Positions 7,728 through 15,339 of a stretch of 64,000 bases of DNA are shown one piece after another (positions within the stretch are counted from its first letter, which is position 1; each line of letters opens with the position of its first letter). The notes beneath the pieces were generated by a model. The model worked only from the letters and a program-made list of their open reading frames with translations, did not search any database and was not told where the DNA came from. Source of the stretch: Sporosarcina sp. JAI121 (GTDB taxonomy: Bacteria > Bacillota > Bacilli > Bacillales_A > Planococcaceae); the NCBI RefSeq assembly GCF_013408665.1, contig NZ_JACCCL010000002.1, positions 186,001-250,000 of the forward strand. The letters are read 5' to 3'. A program made the translations under genes and the position numbers.

Positions 7728-8666
7728 ATGACGAAAAAGTCACTGGGCATTCATCATATAACTGCCATCGTCGGTCATCCACAGGAAAACGTTGACTTTT
7801 ACGCGGGTGTTCTTGGCTTGCGTCTTGTGAAGAAGACCGTCAACTTCGATGATCCCGGGACATACCATCTTTACTTTGGGGATGGGAATGGTACACCGGG
7901 TACGATCATTACATTTTTCACCTGGGCAAATGCCCGTCAAGGGAAAATTGGCGATGGCCAAGTCTGTGTCACTTCTTATGTAGTGCCAACGGGTGCATTG
8001 GATTTCTGGGAAAAGCGTCTTGATAAATTCAAGATTGAGTATACGAAGACGAAACGTTTCGGTGAATTCAATTTATCCTTTGAGGATCCGCATGGCTTGA
8101 AAATCGAGATTGTCGAACGTGAAGATGGGGTACAGAATGAGTGGGTGGTTGGTGACGTGACAGCGGAAGTTGCCATTAAAGGGTTCGGCGGTGCAACATT
8201 GTTATCTGCCCAACCTGAAAAAACGGCTCATCTCCTTGAGCATGTCATGGGGCTTGAAAGGATCGGCGAAGAAGGCGGATATATCCGATTCCGCTCGACA
8301 GCTGATATCGGCAATATCGTCGACTTGAAAAAGACTACATCTGGCCGCGCACTGATGGGAGTCGGCACGGTCCACCATATCGCATGGCGTGCTGAAGATG
8401 ATGCGGATCAGTTGGACTGGAAAGCGCATGTTGAAGCGAGCGGTTATGGCGTGACATCTGTGAAAGATAGAAACTATTTCAATGCAATCTATTTCCGGGA
8501 ACATGGTGAGATTTTATTTGAAATTGCAACTGATCCTCCAGGTTTTGCGAATGATGAAACCGTTGAAACGATGGGTGAAAAACTTATGCTCCCAGCACAA
8601 TATGAACAGCATCGTGAAAAGCTGGAAGCGACCTTGATACCTTTTGAAGTACGTGAAATTGATTAA
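7728..8666 (+). CDS. Ring-cleaving (glyoxalase-fold) dioxygenase, MhqE/MhqO-like
   Basis: This 312-residue enzyme has two vicinal-oxygen-chelate domains. The first begins LGIHHITAIVG, giving the first metal histidine, and contains YAGVLGLRLVKKTVNFDD. The second starts around residue 150 with GFGGATLLSAQPEKTAHLL and holds VGTVHHIAWR and FREHGEILFEIATDPPGF, the latter carrying the metal Glu. Relatives MhqA, MhqE and MhqO in Bacillus subtilis open hydroquinone or catechol rings. The ATG at 7728 is 7 bases from GGGAGGG; an ATG at 7722 is too close. It leads a three-gene operon with a carboxylesterase-like hydrolase and WrbA, and lies behind an MhqR-type operator. I infer a role in resistance to quinones and electrophiles. 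Confidence 0.88.
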   Translation: MTKKSLGIHHITAIVGHPQENVDFYAGVLGLRLVKKTVNFDDPGTYHLYFGDGNGTPGTIITFFTWANARQGKIGDGQVCVTSYVVPTGALDFWEKRLDKFKIEYTKTKRFGEFNLSFEDPHGLKIEIVEREDGVQNEWVVGDVTAEVAIKGFGGATLLSAQPEKTAHLLEHVMGLERIGEEGGYIRFRSTADIGNIVDLKKTTSGRALMGVGTVHHIAWRAEDDADQLDWKAHVEASGYGVTSVKDRNYFNAIYFREHGEILFEIATDPPGFANDETVETMGEKLMLPAQYEQHREKLEATLIPFEVREID

Positions 8667-8683
8667 TAAAGGGGAGAGTGGCT

Positions 8684-9295
8684 ATGAAACATATATATAA
8701 ACCCGGAAAAGATGCATCGAAACCGGTGTTGCTCTTGCTTCACGGCACGGGAGGCACGGAACAGGATTTACTGGGGCTTGCCGATTTGATTGACCCTGAT
8801 GCAGGAGTGTTAAGTGTTCGGGGGAATGTCCTTGAAAACGGCATGCCGCGTTTCTTCCGCAGATTGGCGGAAGGCGTGTTCGATGAGGAAGACTTGATTT
8901 TCCGAACGCAGGAATTGCACGCATTTCTTGATGATGCGGCAAAGGAAAATAATTTTGATAGGTTGAATGTCATTGCGATTGGCTATTCTAATGGGGCGAA
9001 CATCGCAGCGAGCCTGCTGTTCCATTATGCCGATTCTTTGAAAGGCGCAATTCTTCATCACCCGATGGTTCCAAGGCGTGGAATCGATTTGCCTGACTTA
9101 ACTGGGACTCAAGTGTTCATCACCGCAGGGGAAAATGATCCGATTTGTCCGGCGAAGGAATCGGAAGACTTGGATGAGCTGTTGTCGGGCGCAGGTGCAG
9201 TGACGGAAGTCCATTGGGAAATGAATGGCCATTCGCTGACCCGTACGGAAGTGGATGCAGCGGCAGAATGGTACAAAGCAACATTTGTGAGATGA
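8684..9295 (+). CDS. Alpha/beta hydrolase, MhqD-like (phospholipase/carboxylesterase family)
   Basis: The 203-residue hydrolase has the phospholipase/carboxylesterase layout. The oxyanion segment is LLLHGTGGTE near residue 17, the nucleophile Ser102 lies in GYSNGAN, the acid is Asp152 in AGENDPICP, and the base is His183 in NGHSL. MhqD of Bacillus subtilis, encoded beside the MhqE dioxygenase, is the likely counterpart. It probably hydrolyses a ring-cleavage product or a related ester; the true substrate is unknown. The ATG at 8684 is chosen because GGGGAGA ends 6 bases before it, while a GTG at 8678 directly abuts that site. It starts 17 bases after the dioxygenase, within the same operon. 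Confidence 0.88.
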   Translation: MKHIYKPGKDASKPVLLLLHGTGGTEQDLLGLADLIDPDAGVLSVRGNVLENGMPRFFRRLAEGVFDEEDLIFRTQELHAFLDDAAKENNFDRLNVIAIGYSNGANIAASLLFHYADSLKGAILHHPMVPRRGIDLPDLTGTQVFITAGENDPICPAKESEDLDELLSGAGAVTEVHWEMNGHSLTRTEVDAAAEWYKATFVR

Positions 9296-9316
9296 AAAAA
9301 GAAGCGGGGATAAAAA

Positions 9317-9985
9317 ATGGGCTTTTTAGACAGGTTATTCGGAAAAACAACTACAGAGGAGACGGTAAACATGACAAAAACAGCAATCGTATACTATAGT
9401 ATGGGTGGTACAAACTACCAATTGGCACAATGGGCAGCAGAGGCGGCAAAAGAAGCAGGGTCTGAAGTGAAAGTGATTAAAGCGCCGGAAACAGCGCCAC
9501 AAGCGGCAATCGATTCGAATCCTGTATGGAGAGCGCATGTTGAAGCGACAAAAGACGTTCCGGTAGCTACTCCGGAAGATCTTGCCTGGGCAGACGCAAT
9601 CATCTTTAGCGTACCGACACGTTTCGGTAACATGCCTGGTCAAATGAAAAATTTCTTCGATACGACAGGCGGTTTGTGGGCACAGGGCAAGCTTGCCAAT
9701 AAGGCGGTAAGCGCAATGTCGTCAGCACAAAATCCTCATGGCGGCCAAGAAGCGACAATCCTGTCTCTTTACACGACAATGTACCACTGGGGAGCAATTG
9801 TTGCGGCGCCTGGTTACACGGATGCAGTCGCATTTGCAGCTGGCGGAAACCCATATGGAACTAGCGTAACCGTCGGACAAGACGGGAAAATGGCGGATGA
9901 CGAAGCGGCAATCAAAGCGGCAGTCCATCACCAAGCGAAACGTACGGTGCAAGTGGCAGAGGCATTGAAAAATTTGAACGCATAA
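9317..9985 (+). CDS. wrbA: NAD(P)H:quinone oxidoreductase, WrbA family
   Basis: This flavodoxin-fold enzyme reduces quinones by two electrons and so avoids semiquinone radicals. Typical blocks are visible: the FMN-binding AIVYYSMGGTNYQLA, the PTRFGNMPGQMKNFFD loop, the TGGLWAQGKLANK segment, and the AAGGNPYGTS region near the C-terminus. Two starts are possible. The ATG at 9317 gives 222 residues with an extra MGFLDRLFGK leader. The ATG at 9371 has a far better ribosome site (AGAGGAGA, 8 bases upstream) and gives 204 residues, the usual length. The leader could be an amphipathic membrane-targeting helix or simply untranslated. As third gene behind the MhqR-like operator, it fits quinone defence. 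Confidence 0.9.
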   Translation: MGFLDRLFGKTTTEETVNMTKTAIVYYSMGGTNYQLAQWAAEAAKEAGSEVKVIKAPETAPQAAIDSNPVWRAHVEATKDVPVATPEDLAWADAIIFSVPTRFGNMPGQMKNFFDTTGGLWAQGKLANKAVSAMSSAQNPHGGQEATILSLYTTMYHWGAIVAAPGYTDAVAFAAGGNPYGTSVTVGQDGKMADDEAAIKAAVHHQAKRTVQVAEALKNLNA

Positions 9986-9991
9986 TACATG

Positions 9992-10023
9992 AAAGCCGAC
10001 CTATGATGGGTCGGCTTTTTTGT
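9992..10023 (+). terminator. Terminator of the quinone operon
   Basis: A stem of about 9 bp (AAGCCGACC/GGTCGGCTT) with a short loop and a T run ends the operon. The same stem sequence recurs at 12117-12147. Confidence 0.92.
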
Positions 10024-10060
10024 GCTTAAGAGAGTCGTTGTTTTATGTCTGGGAGGGTGA

Positions 10061-10270
10061 CCGACTATATAGCGTGTGGCACCGACCATATCTCGCCGCC
10101 GACCGACTATATAGCGAATGGTACCGACCGTATCTCGCCGCCGACCGACTATATAGCGTGTGTTACCGACCGTATCTCGTTGTCGACCGACCATAAAGCG
10201 TGTGGTACCGACCGTATCTCACCGCCGACCGACTATATAGCGTGCATTACAGACCGTATCTCAAGAAGCT
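10061..10270. repeat. Minisatellite: five 42-bp units, each two related 21-bp halves
   Basis: The core CCGACTATATAGCG begins at 10061, 10103 and 10145, a diverged form (CCGACCATAAAGCG) at 10187, and the core again at 10229, exactly 42 bases apart. Each unit is two 21-base halves, one around CCGACTATATAGCG and one around CCGACCGTATCTCG, giving ten halves. The last half is degenerate (CAGACCGTATCTC). No unique spacers separate the units. Both strands stay open because 42 is a multiple of three (the plus frame reads TDYIACGTDRISPP-like 14-residue repeats), so an open frame is not evidence of a gene. A period of 21 equals about two DNA turns. Function is unknown. Confidence 0.95.
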
Positions 10271-10309
10271 CAACTCTATCCGGTATATTCTTGTATACAA
10301 ATTTCACTG

Positions 10310-10465
10310 TTACAAGTAAGTCGATCGCAAGTGACAGGCCAGGTGAATCTTCAAGGAATCCTCATTATCGTTTAAGTCCAGTTGCAGTAAATGCTCGATT
10401 TTTCGTATGCGTTGGTACAGTGTATTGATGTGAATATGTAGTTTCTCGGCCGTTTTCGTAGCGGA
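10310..10465 (-). pseudogene. C-terminal remnant of a PucR/CdaR-type regulator
   Basis: On the minus strand the last 50 or so codons read TKTAEKLHIHINTLYQRI, then RKIEHLLQLDLNDNEDSL and a short tail. This is the C-terminal helix-turn-helix (HTH_30) found in PucR/CdaR regulators of purine, sugar-acid or amide catabolism. Upstream of about 10470 the reading turns into the antisense of a different, plus-strand membrane gene, so the rest of the regulator is gone. It lies beside an M20 amidohydrolase that such a regulator could once have controlled. The homology is recognised by eye and is short but characteristic. Confidence 0.6.
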
Positions 10466-10487
10466 ACCTGGTACGAAAAAAGGGGAA

Positions 10488-10811
10488 GTGACAGCGACGC
10501 TTGCTATAGCAGCAGCTTCCATTGTCAATACAGTTGTTCTCGTGTTCGCTATACTTTTCGGTTCATATCTTATTGCATTGCTGCCTGAATCATTGACCGC
10601 CAGTTTCCAGTTTGTATTGCCAGCCATTTTTGGTGGAGTTATTGCCCAATTTGCCATTAAGAAACCTTTATGGGGCATTATTGGGCTGGCTTTTGGATTA
10701 ATGGTTAATTTGGGTCCGGTGCCTGCTTCATTGAAAACGTTCCTTTGCATACTAGGTACAGTCGTTGGCTGTATACTACTTGAAAAGATGAAAAATAAAA
10801 AAACAGTCTAA
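10488..10811 (+). pseudogene. Probable C-terminal fragment of a membrane transporter
   Basis: The frame gives 107 hydrophobic residues with about four membrane spans, among them IVNTVVLVFAILFGSYLIAL, FQFVLPAIFGGVIAQFAI, LWGIIGLAFGLMVN and FLCILGTVVGCILL, and a basic end (KMKNKKTV). A GTG at 10488 has an AAGGGGAA in front, but that site partly overlaps the end of the PucR remnant on the other strand. The abrupt join near 10470 suggests a deletion that brought together the tail of a regulator and the tail of a permease. It may still be expressed as a small membrane protein. I do not recognise the parent family. Confidence 0.45.
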
Positions 10812-10892
10812 TAAATAGAAATGAACAACTGAAGTCAGTATGAGATAATAAATGTACCGAATCTATTGGGAAAATAAGGGGGAACTACGCAG

Positions 10893-12110
10893 ATGAGTCA
10901 ACACATACAAGAAGGAATCCAAACGAGACGTCAATTAATGGAACTGCTTGAAAGTCGAAAAGACGAAATGATAGCGATTCGCCGCCATTTACACGAGAAT
11001 CCCGAACTGTCTTTCAAAGAAGAAAAAACCGCACAATATATCGCTGACTTTTATAAAGGAAAAGATGTAGAGGTTCAGACGAATGTCGGCAATGGATATG
11101 GGATTATCGTAGCAATTAAAGGAGACAAGCCGGGTAAGACAATTGGACTCCGTGCCGATTTTGACGCGTTGCCAATCCTTGAAGAGGCTGACGTGCCGTT
11201 CAAATCGAAAAATGAAGGTGTCATGCATGCGTGCGGTCACGACGGACATACCGCGTACATGTTAATTCTTGCAGACTGCCTTATTCAAATGAAATCATCA
11301 ATTGCCGGTACGATTAAAATTATTCACCAACATGCGGAGGAAACACCGCCGGGCGGAGCGAAGAGTATCGTCGAGTCAGGTGTGCTTGATGATTTGGATT
11401 TAGTTTTCGGTACGCATCTATTTCCTTCACATCCTACGGGAACGGTCGGCTATCGCAGCGGTTTTGCGATGGCGGGAAGAACGTATTTCAAGCTAGTGAT
11501 TCAAGGAAGCGGTGGCCACGGATCTTCTCCGCATCAGTCGAACGATCCAATCGTTGCGGGTGCCCATTTCGTAACAGCTATCCAGACCATCGTCAGCAGG
11601 CGGTTGAATCCATTTGAAATGGGTGTTGTTACAATCGGTTCATTTGATGGAAAAGGCTCGTTTAATGTCATCAAGGATAGTATTGAACTTGAAGGCGATG
11701 TGCGTTACATGAACGGGGAAACACAGGAATTGATTTCCCGGGAAATTCATCGTATTGTAAGTGGCATTGAACTGGAGTTTGACGTGAAGTGTGAGCTGAC
11801 GTATACGGCTGATTATCCGCCACTTTACAATGATCCGACGGTGACGGCAGAGGTTGTCTCCATTCTTGGGAATTCGGACGATCCGGATATCAAGGAAGTA
11901 GTAGAATTTCCGGTGTTCTCGGGATCGGAAGATTTCTCGTATTACTTGGAAAAAGTACCTGGTGTTTTCTTTAATATCGGTTGTAAGCCGAAAGGGGTAG
12001 AAAGAGCATTCATGAATCATCATCCGAAGTTTGATATTGACGAAGATGCTCTTCTGGTCTCCGCGAAATCGGTTGCCGAAGTCGTTTGCAGCTATTACAA
12101 TATCGATTAA
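10893..12110 (+). CDS. M20 family metallo-amidohydrolase (plus strand)
   Basis: This 405-residue enzyme belongs to the M20D amidohydrolase/aminoacylase group that removes acyl groups from amino acids or indole conjugates. The catalytic domain shows the RRHLHENPELSF opening, GLRADFDALPI, the metal motif MHACGHDGHTA near residue 111, and HAEETPPGG with the catalytic Glu. The lid domain starts near residue 205 (GGHGSSPHQSNDP). The last metal ligand is His in MNHHPKFDIDE. AGGGGGAA precedes the ATG by about 8 bases. It follows two gene remnants and ends in a terminator shared with the convergent gene. The substrate is not known. Confidence 0.9.
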   Translation: MSQHIQEGIQTRRQLMELLESRKDEMIAIRRHLHENPELSFKEEKTAQYIADFYKGKDVEVQTNVGNGYGIIVAIKGDKPGKTIGLRADFDALPILEEADVPFKSKNEGVMHACGHDGHTAYMLILADCLIQMKSSIAGTIKIIHQHAEETPPGGAKSIVESGVLDDLDLVFGTHLFPSHPTGTVGYRSGFAMAGRTYFKLVIQGSGGHGSSPHQSNDPIVAGAHFVTAIQTIVSRRLNPFEMGVVTIGSFDGKGSFNVIKDSIELEGDVRYMNGETQELISREIHRIVSGIELEFDVKCELTYTADYPPLYNDPTVTAEVVSILGNSDDPDIKEVVEFPVFSGSEDFSYYLEKVPGVFFNIGCKPKGVERAFMNHHPKFDIDEDALLVSAKSVAEVVCSYYNID

Positions 12111-12116
12111 TGAAAT

Positions 12117-12147
12117 AAAAGCCGACCTTTTGATAGGTCGGCTTTTT
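12117..12147. terminator. Bidirectional terminator
   Basis: AAAAGCCGACC/GGTCGGCTTTT lies between the convergent M20 gene and the membrane-protein gene, with A and T runs on both flanks. The stem matches that of the terminator at 9992. Confidence 0.92.
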
Positions 12148-12153
12148 GTGTAT

Positions 12154-12696
12154 TCATTTTGATATTCCTTGTCGCGGCCAGATGAAATATGTAATAGAAA
12201 TTACAAAGTCGATGCCAAGGACGAGTGCCCATACCTTCAATGTAGCGGATAACACTTCCGTTCTTGTAGTATCACCGATGAAATAAATCATTGCGGTAAG
12301 GAAAGCGCCGCCGATGATAAAAGCGAGCAGATGTTGAAATGTACCTTTCATCGAGTGTCGAGCGTGTTCATAGCCAATTTTACGCACCGGTTTAATGCCC
12401 GTTTTTTGAACATAATAACGAAACCATTCATCAGCCCAGCGAATTATGCTTTTGCCGAACGTTATGGAGAAACCGAGGTATATGGCCGCAACGGCGTGGA
12501 CTTGTGTCGCGGTTGCTCCATTGTACAGGTCGGTTGCCGTGACTAGAAGCAGAATAAGGTCGATAACAGGCGTTAGAGCCAAAAAGAAAAAACCAAGCTT
12601 TTCGCGTTTAAAAATATAGCGAGTGATAAGTCCGAGAGCAATGACAACCCAGAAACCAATTTCACACGCGACAATTGTCCAGGCAATGAAGTTCAT
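12154..12696 (-). CDS. Integral membrane protein of unknown function (YmcC-like)
   Basis: The product has 180 residues and about five to six hydrophobic spans: near 4-25, 35-52, 65-82, 125-145 and 155-172. Between the third and fourth is a basic cytoplasmic stretch (GIKPVRKIGYEHARH). It resembles, from memory, the uncharacterised YmcC of Bacillus subtilis; that identity is weak. The ATG at 12696 follows an AAGAGGTG site. It stands alone between two terminators, convergent with the M20 gene. No enzymatic motif is visible, so no role is proposed. Confidence 0.7.
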   Translation of the reverse strand: MNFIAWTIVACEIGFWVVIALGLITRYIFKREKLGFFFLALTPVIDLILLLVTATDLYNGATATQVHAVAAIYLGFSITFGKSIIRWADEWFRYYVQKTGIKPVRKIGYEHARHSMKGTFQHLLAFIIGGAFLTAMIYFIGDTTRTEVLSATLKVWALVLGIDFVISITYFIWPRQGISK

Positions 12697-12810
12697 AGAA
12701 ACACCTCTTTTAATCGAGTTGAAATAAGTAGCTTTATCATATCACATTGATTATATGGCTAACTGTAGCTAGTTTATTACCGTCATGCGGCATGTTATCA
12801 TCGCCATCCA

Positions 12811-12845
12811 CAAAAAACGGAAAAGCCGATTATGCTTTTCCGTTC
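12811..12845 (-). terminator. Terminator of the minus-strand M20 operon
   Basis: On the minus strand ACGGAAAAGC/GCTTTTCCGT is followed by a T run, six bases beyond the M20 stop codon. Confidence 0.9.
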
Positions 12846-12850
12846 TCCGA

Positions 12851-14026
12851 TCACTTATTCAAATAAGCCCACGCATATTGAGCGTATAGTTCCGCTCCCG
12901 TAGCCAGCGCGTCTTCGTCGATGTCAAAGTTGCCGTGGTGATGCGACCATTCCGTATCTTTTTCAGGATTACCACTGCCGACAAGTGCGAAACTGCCGGG
13001 CGCTTTGTCGAGGTAGAATGAGAAGTCTTCGGCGCCCATCGTTGGTTTTTCATCAAAAACAACATCTGGACCGAATGCTTCGGCTGCAACTTGTTGAACG
13101 AGTCTTGCACTTTCTTCATCGTTGACAACGGGCTGTGTGCCGCGGATATACTCAACTTCCGCGGTCGCACCGTACATGTCGGCGACGCTTTTCGCGTATT
13201 GTGAAATGCTTGTTTCGATATGATTTCGCGTATCTTGATTGAACGTGCGAACCGTTCCTTCAATCAAAGCATTCTCAGCGATGACGTTGAAACGTGTACC
13301 GACTTCCATTTTACCGACAGTGAGAACAGCTGCTTGTTGCGGGTCTATCGTCCGTGAAACGACAGTCTGGACATTCATAACGAACGAAGAGGCAACAAGT
13401 GCTGCATCGATGCAATCTTGTGGAATAGCACCGTGTCCGCCTTTTCCTGTGAACTGCACTTTGAAAATGTCCGCCGCCGCAAATGAAGGTCCTGGTGTAC
13501 AAGAAACTTTATGCGTCGGCATCTGCGACCAGATGTGAATGCCGAAAACATTATCAACACCGTCCATAGCGCCTTGATCGACCATCGCTTTTGCACCTTG
13601 TGCAATCTCTTCCGCGGGTTGGAACAGCAGACGTACATTACCGGACAGTTCATCTTTCACATCTGACAATGCTTTTGCCGCGATGAGCAGCATCGAAGTA
13701 TGTGCATCGTGACCACATGCGTGCATTTTGCCGTCTATTTTGGAAGCATAAGGTACATGCGTGTTTAATTGTTCAACAGAGAGAGCATCCATATCGCCAC
13801 GCAATGCGACTGTTTCGCCGGAAAGCGCGCCTTGAATTTCAGCGATAACGCCGGTGGGCTCCGTTTTACGATAGGAAATGCCGAGATCATCCAAATAGGC
13901 ACAGACGAATTCAGTAGTTTTCACTTCTTCAAACGACAGCTCCGGCTCGCTATGTAATTTACGTCGCAGCGCCGTCAGTTCGTCGCTATAGTTTGCGATA
14001 GCCGTTTTAATTTTTTGATTGATCAT
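12851..14026 (-). CDS. M20 family amidohydrolase (minus strand)
   Basis: This 391-residue M20D peptidase-like enzyme resembles N-acyl-L-amino acid amidohydrolases. The N-terminal domain has LRRKLHSEPELSFEE, ALRGDMDALSVEQ, and the metal motif MHACGHDAHTSM near residue 105. The catalytic Glu lies in LLFQPAEEIAQGA, and the lid starts at GKGGHGAIPQDCIDAA near residue 194. SHHHGNFDIDEDAL near the C-terminus gives the last ligand. Its ATG overlaps the stop of the upstream hydrolase (ATGA), so the two are coupled. Together with that enzyme and a transporter upstream it may import and deacylate or decarbamoylate an amino acid derivative. That pathway role is inference. Confidence 0.92.
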   Translation of the reverse strand: MINQKIKTAIANYSDELTALRRKLHSEPELSFEEVKTTEFVCAYLDDLGISYRKTEPTGVIAEIQGALSGETVALRGDMDALSVEQLNTHVPYASKIDGKMHACGHDAHTSMLLIAAKALSDVKDELSGNVRLLFQPAEEIAQGAKAMVDQGAMDGVDNVFGIHIWSQMPTHKVSCTPGPSFAAADIFKVQFTGKGGHGAIPQDCIDAALVASSFVMNVQTVVSRTIDPQQAAVLTVGKMEVGTRFNVIAENALIEGTVRTFNQDTRNHIETSISQYAKSVADMYGATAEVEYIRGTQPVVNDEESARLVQQVAAEAFGPDVVFDEKPTMGAEDFSFYLDKAPGSFALVGSGNPEKDTEWSHHHGNFDIDEDALATGAELYAQYAWAYLNK

Positions 14027-15258
14027 AACCTTTTAGCCTCCGTTAATCTTTTTACGGTTTCATAAATAATATCTGTGCCGTCCGCGAGATGACTTGCGTC
14101 CGACCATTCTTCAGGACAGTGGCTTAGCCCGTCTTTACTTGGGATGAATACCATTCCGCAGGCCGTGAAATCTGAAAAGACCATTGCATCATGGCCAGCT
14201 CCGCTATTGATTGAACAATAGGGGATTTCGAGTTTGTCACTCGCTTCTTTCAATAGAGATCGGATGTCTGCATCGAGTTCTTTTGGCGCGATATAAAGCT
14301 GCTGTTCTGTTGAGGTGTTAATGCCATGGCAATTTTGCTGCGCGATGAATGCCTCCAGCTTACGGACGACATTCAGTACATGCTCTTCCTTGCCGGAACG
14401 GATATCGACGGTGAAAACTACTTTGTCGGGGATAACGTTCGCTCCGTTCGGGAAGACGTTTAGTCGTCCTGTTGTAATGACTGTTCCTTCGCCTTCATCG
14501 GTTGCAAGTCGGGGGAGGGCGGCAATAATTTGCGATGCGGAAACTAGCGCGTCGGAGCGCCGATCCATTGGCGTAGTGCCGGCATGTCCAGCTTTTCCTT
14601 GTACGGTCACTTCCAACTGAGTCAGTCCAACGATCGTTTCAACTACACCTATTTGAATTCCTTTTTCTTCAAGAATCGGACCTTGTTCGATGTGCAGCTC
14701 AAGGAATGCTTTCATCGTTTTAGGATCTCGTTTTTTTCCGTTCGCCGGGTTGACCCAGATATCCGCCATCGCATCCACAGCTAAAATACCGTCTCTGTCG
14801 GCAAGCTTTTTGAAATCTTCTTCTGTCAATAACCCCATCATTCCTCGTGAGCCCATCAATCCGCCGCCAAAACGGGAGCCTTCTTCCTCAACGAGTGCAA
14901 TGATTTCAAGCGGATAGGCAGGCTTCATATTGTTCTCTTTGAACAGCGCTGCGACTTCCAATCCGACGACAACACCTGCAGTACCGTCATAGGCTCCGCC
15001 ATTCGGGACGGAATCGAAGTGGGACCCGACGATGACGGATGGAGCATCTGGCAATGTGCCTTCCAGCTTGCCGAAAATATTGCCAAAGCCATCTTCTGTT
15101 ACTCTAAGGCCATAGTTCATCATTTTTTCCTTGATATAGTTGCGTGCTTGTAAATCTTCTTCGCTATACGTAAGCCGTGTCACACCTTTACCAGGAGTAG
15201 CAGTAAACCGGCTAAGCGATTCGATATGCTGCTCAATCCGTTGTTGATTGGCTGTCAT
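14023..15258 (-). CDS. Zn-dependent hydrolase of the hydantoinase/carbamoylase family
   Basis: The 411-residue product belongs to the AmaB/HyuC/AllC branch of M20, which cleaves N-carbamoyl amino acids, allantoate or ureidoglycine-type substrates. Family marks are GSHFDSVPNGGAYDGTAGV (metal His and Asp), LVEEEGSRFGGGLMGSRGM, LELHIEQGPILEE, and the dimer-lid segment GKAGHAGTTPMDRRSDAL. The C-terminal SGAGHDAMVF supplies another metal ligand. The ATG at 15258 lies 7 bases from AGGAGG; an ATG at 15264 is only one base away and is rejected. It overlaps the following M20 gene by four bases. The transporter gene lies upstream across a long palindrome, so the three may form one operon. Confidence 0.92.
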   Translation of the reverse strand: MTANQQRIEQHIESLSRFTATPGKGVTRLTYSEEDLQARNYIKEKMMNYGLRVTEDGFGNIFGKLEGTLPDAPSVIVGSHFDSVPNGGAYDGTAGVVVGLEVAALFKENNMKPAYPLEIIALVEEEGSRFGGGLMGSRGMMGLLTEEDFKKLADRDGILAVDAMADIWVNPANGKKRDPKTMKAFLELHIEQGPILEEKGIQIGVVETIVGLTQLEVTVQGKAGHAGTTPMDRRSDALVSASQIIAALPRLATDEGEGTVITTGRLNVFPNGANVIPDKVVFTVDIRSGKEEHVLNVVRKLEAFIAQQNCHGINTSTEQQLYIAPKELDADIRSLLKEASDKLEIPYCSINSGAGHDAMVFSDFTACGMVFIPSKDGLSHCPEEWSDASHLADGTDIIYETVKRLTEAKRL

Positions 15259-15292
15259 ACTCATTCCTCCTCGTGTAAGTAGTCTGAATAGT

Positions 15293-15331
15293 TTTGAATT
15301 GACTGGGTGACTGTCACCCAGTCAATTCAAA
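15293..15331. repeat. Perfect 18-bp-arm palindrome between transporter and hydrolase genes
   Basis: Arms TTTGAATTGACTGGGTGA (15293-15310) and its exact complement (15314-15331) flank a 3-base centre. No T run follows on the minus (transcribed) strand, so it is not a classic terminator. It could be an operator, an RNA-processing or stabilising hairpin, or a protein-binding site. Confidence 0.9.
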
Positions 15332-15339
15332 TCCCTGTT

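Larger units (their letters stand above)
9986..10487. other. 502-base gene-poor stretch
   Basis: It contains the WrbA terminator, the 42-bp minisatellite, and from 10310 the antisense remnant of a PucR-type regulator. I see no convincing intact gene in it. Confidence 0.75.

Noticed and set aside
10061..10270. CRISPR array
   Set aside because: The repeats are contiguous, with related 21-base halves and no unique spacers, and no cas genes are near.
9928..10428. Open frames on both strands through the minisatellite as coding genes
   Set aside because: The 42-base unit is a multiple of three, which keeps frames open by chance; neither frame has a convincing start site, and the plus frame runs into the antisense of the PucR remnant.
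10310..10750. Intact 146-residue minus-strand gene
   Set aside because: Only its C-terminal third resembles a protein family (PucR HTH); the rest is the antisense of a plus-strand hydrophobic frame.
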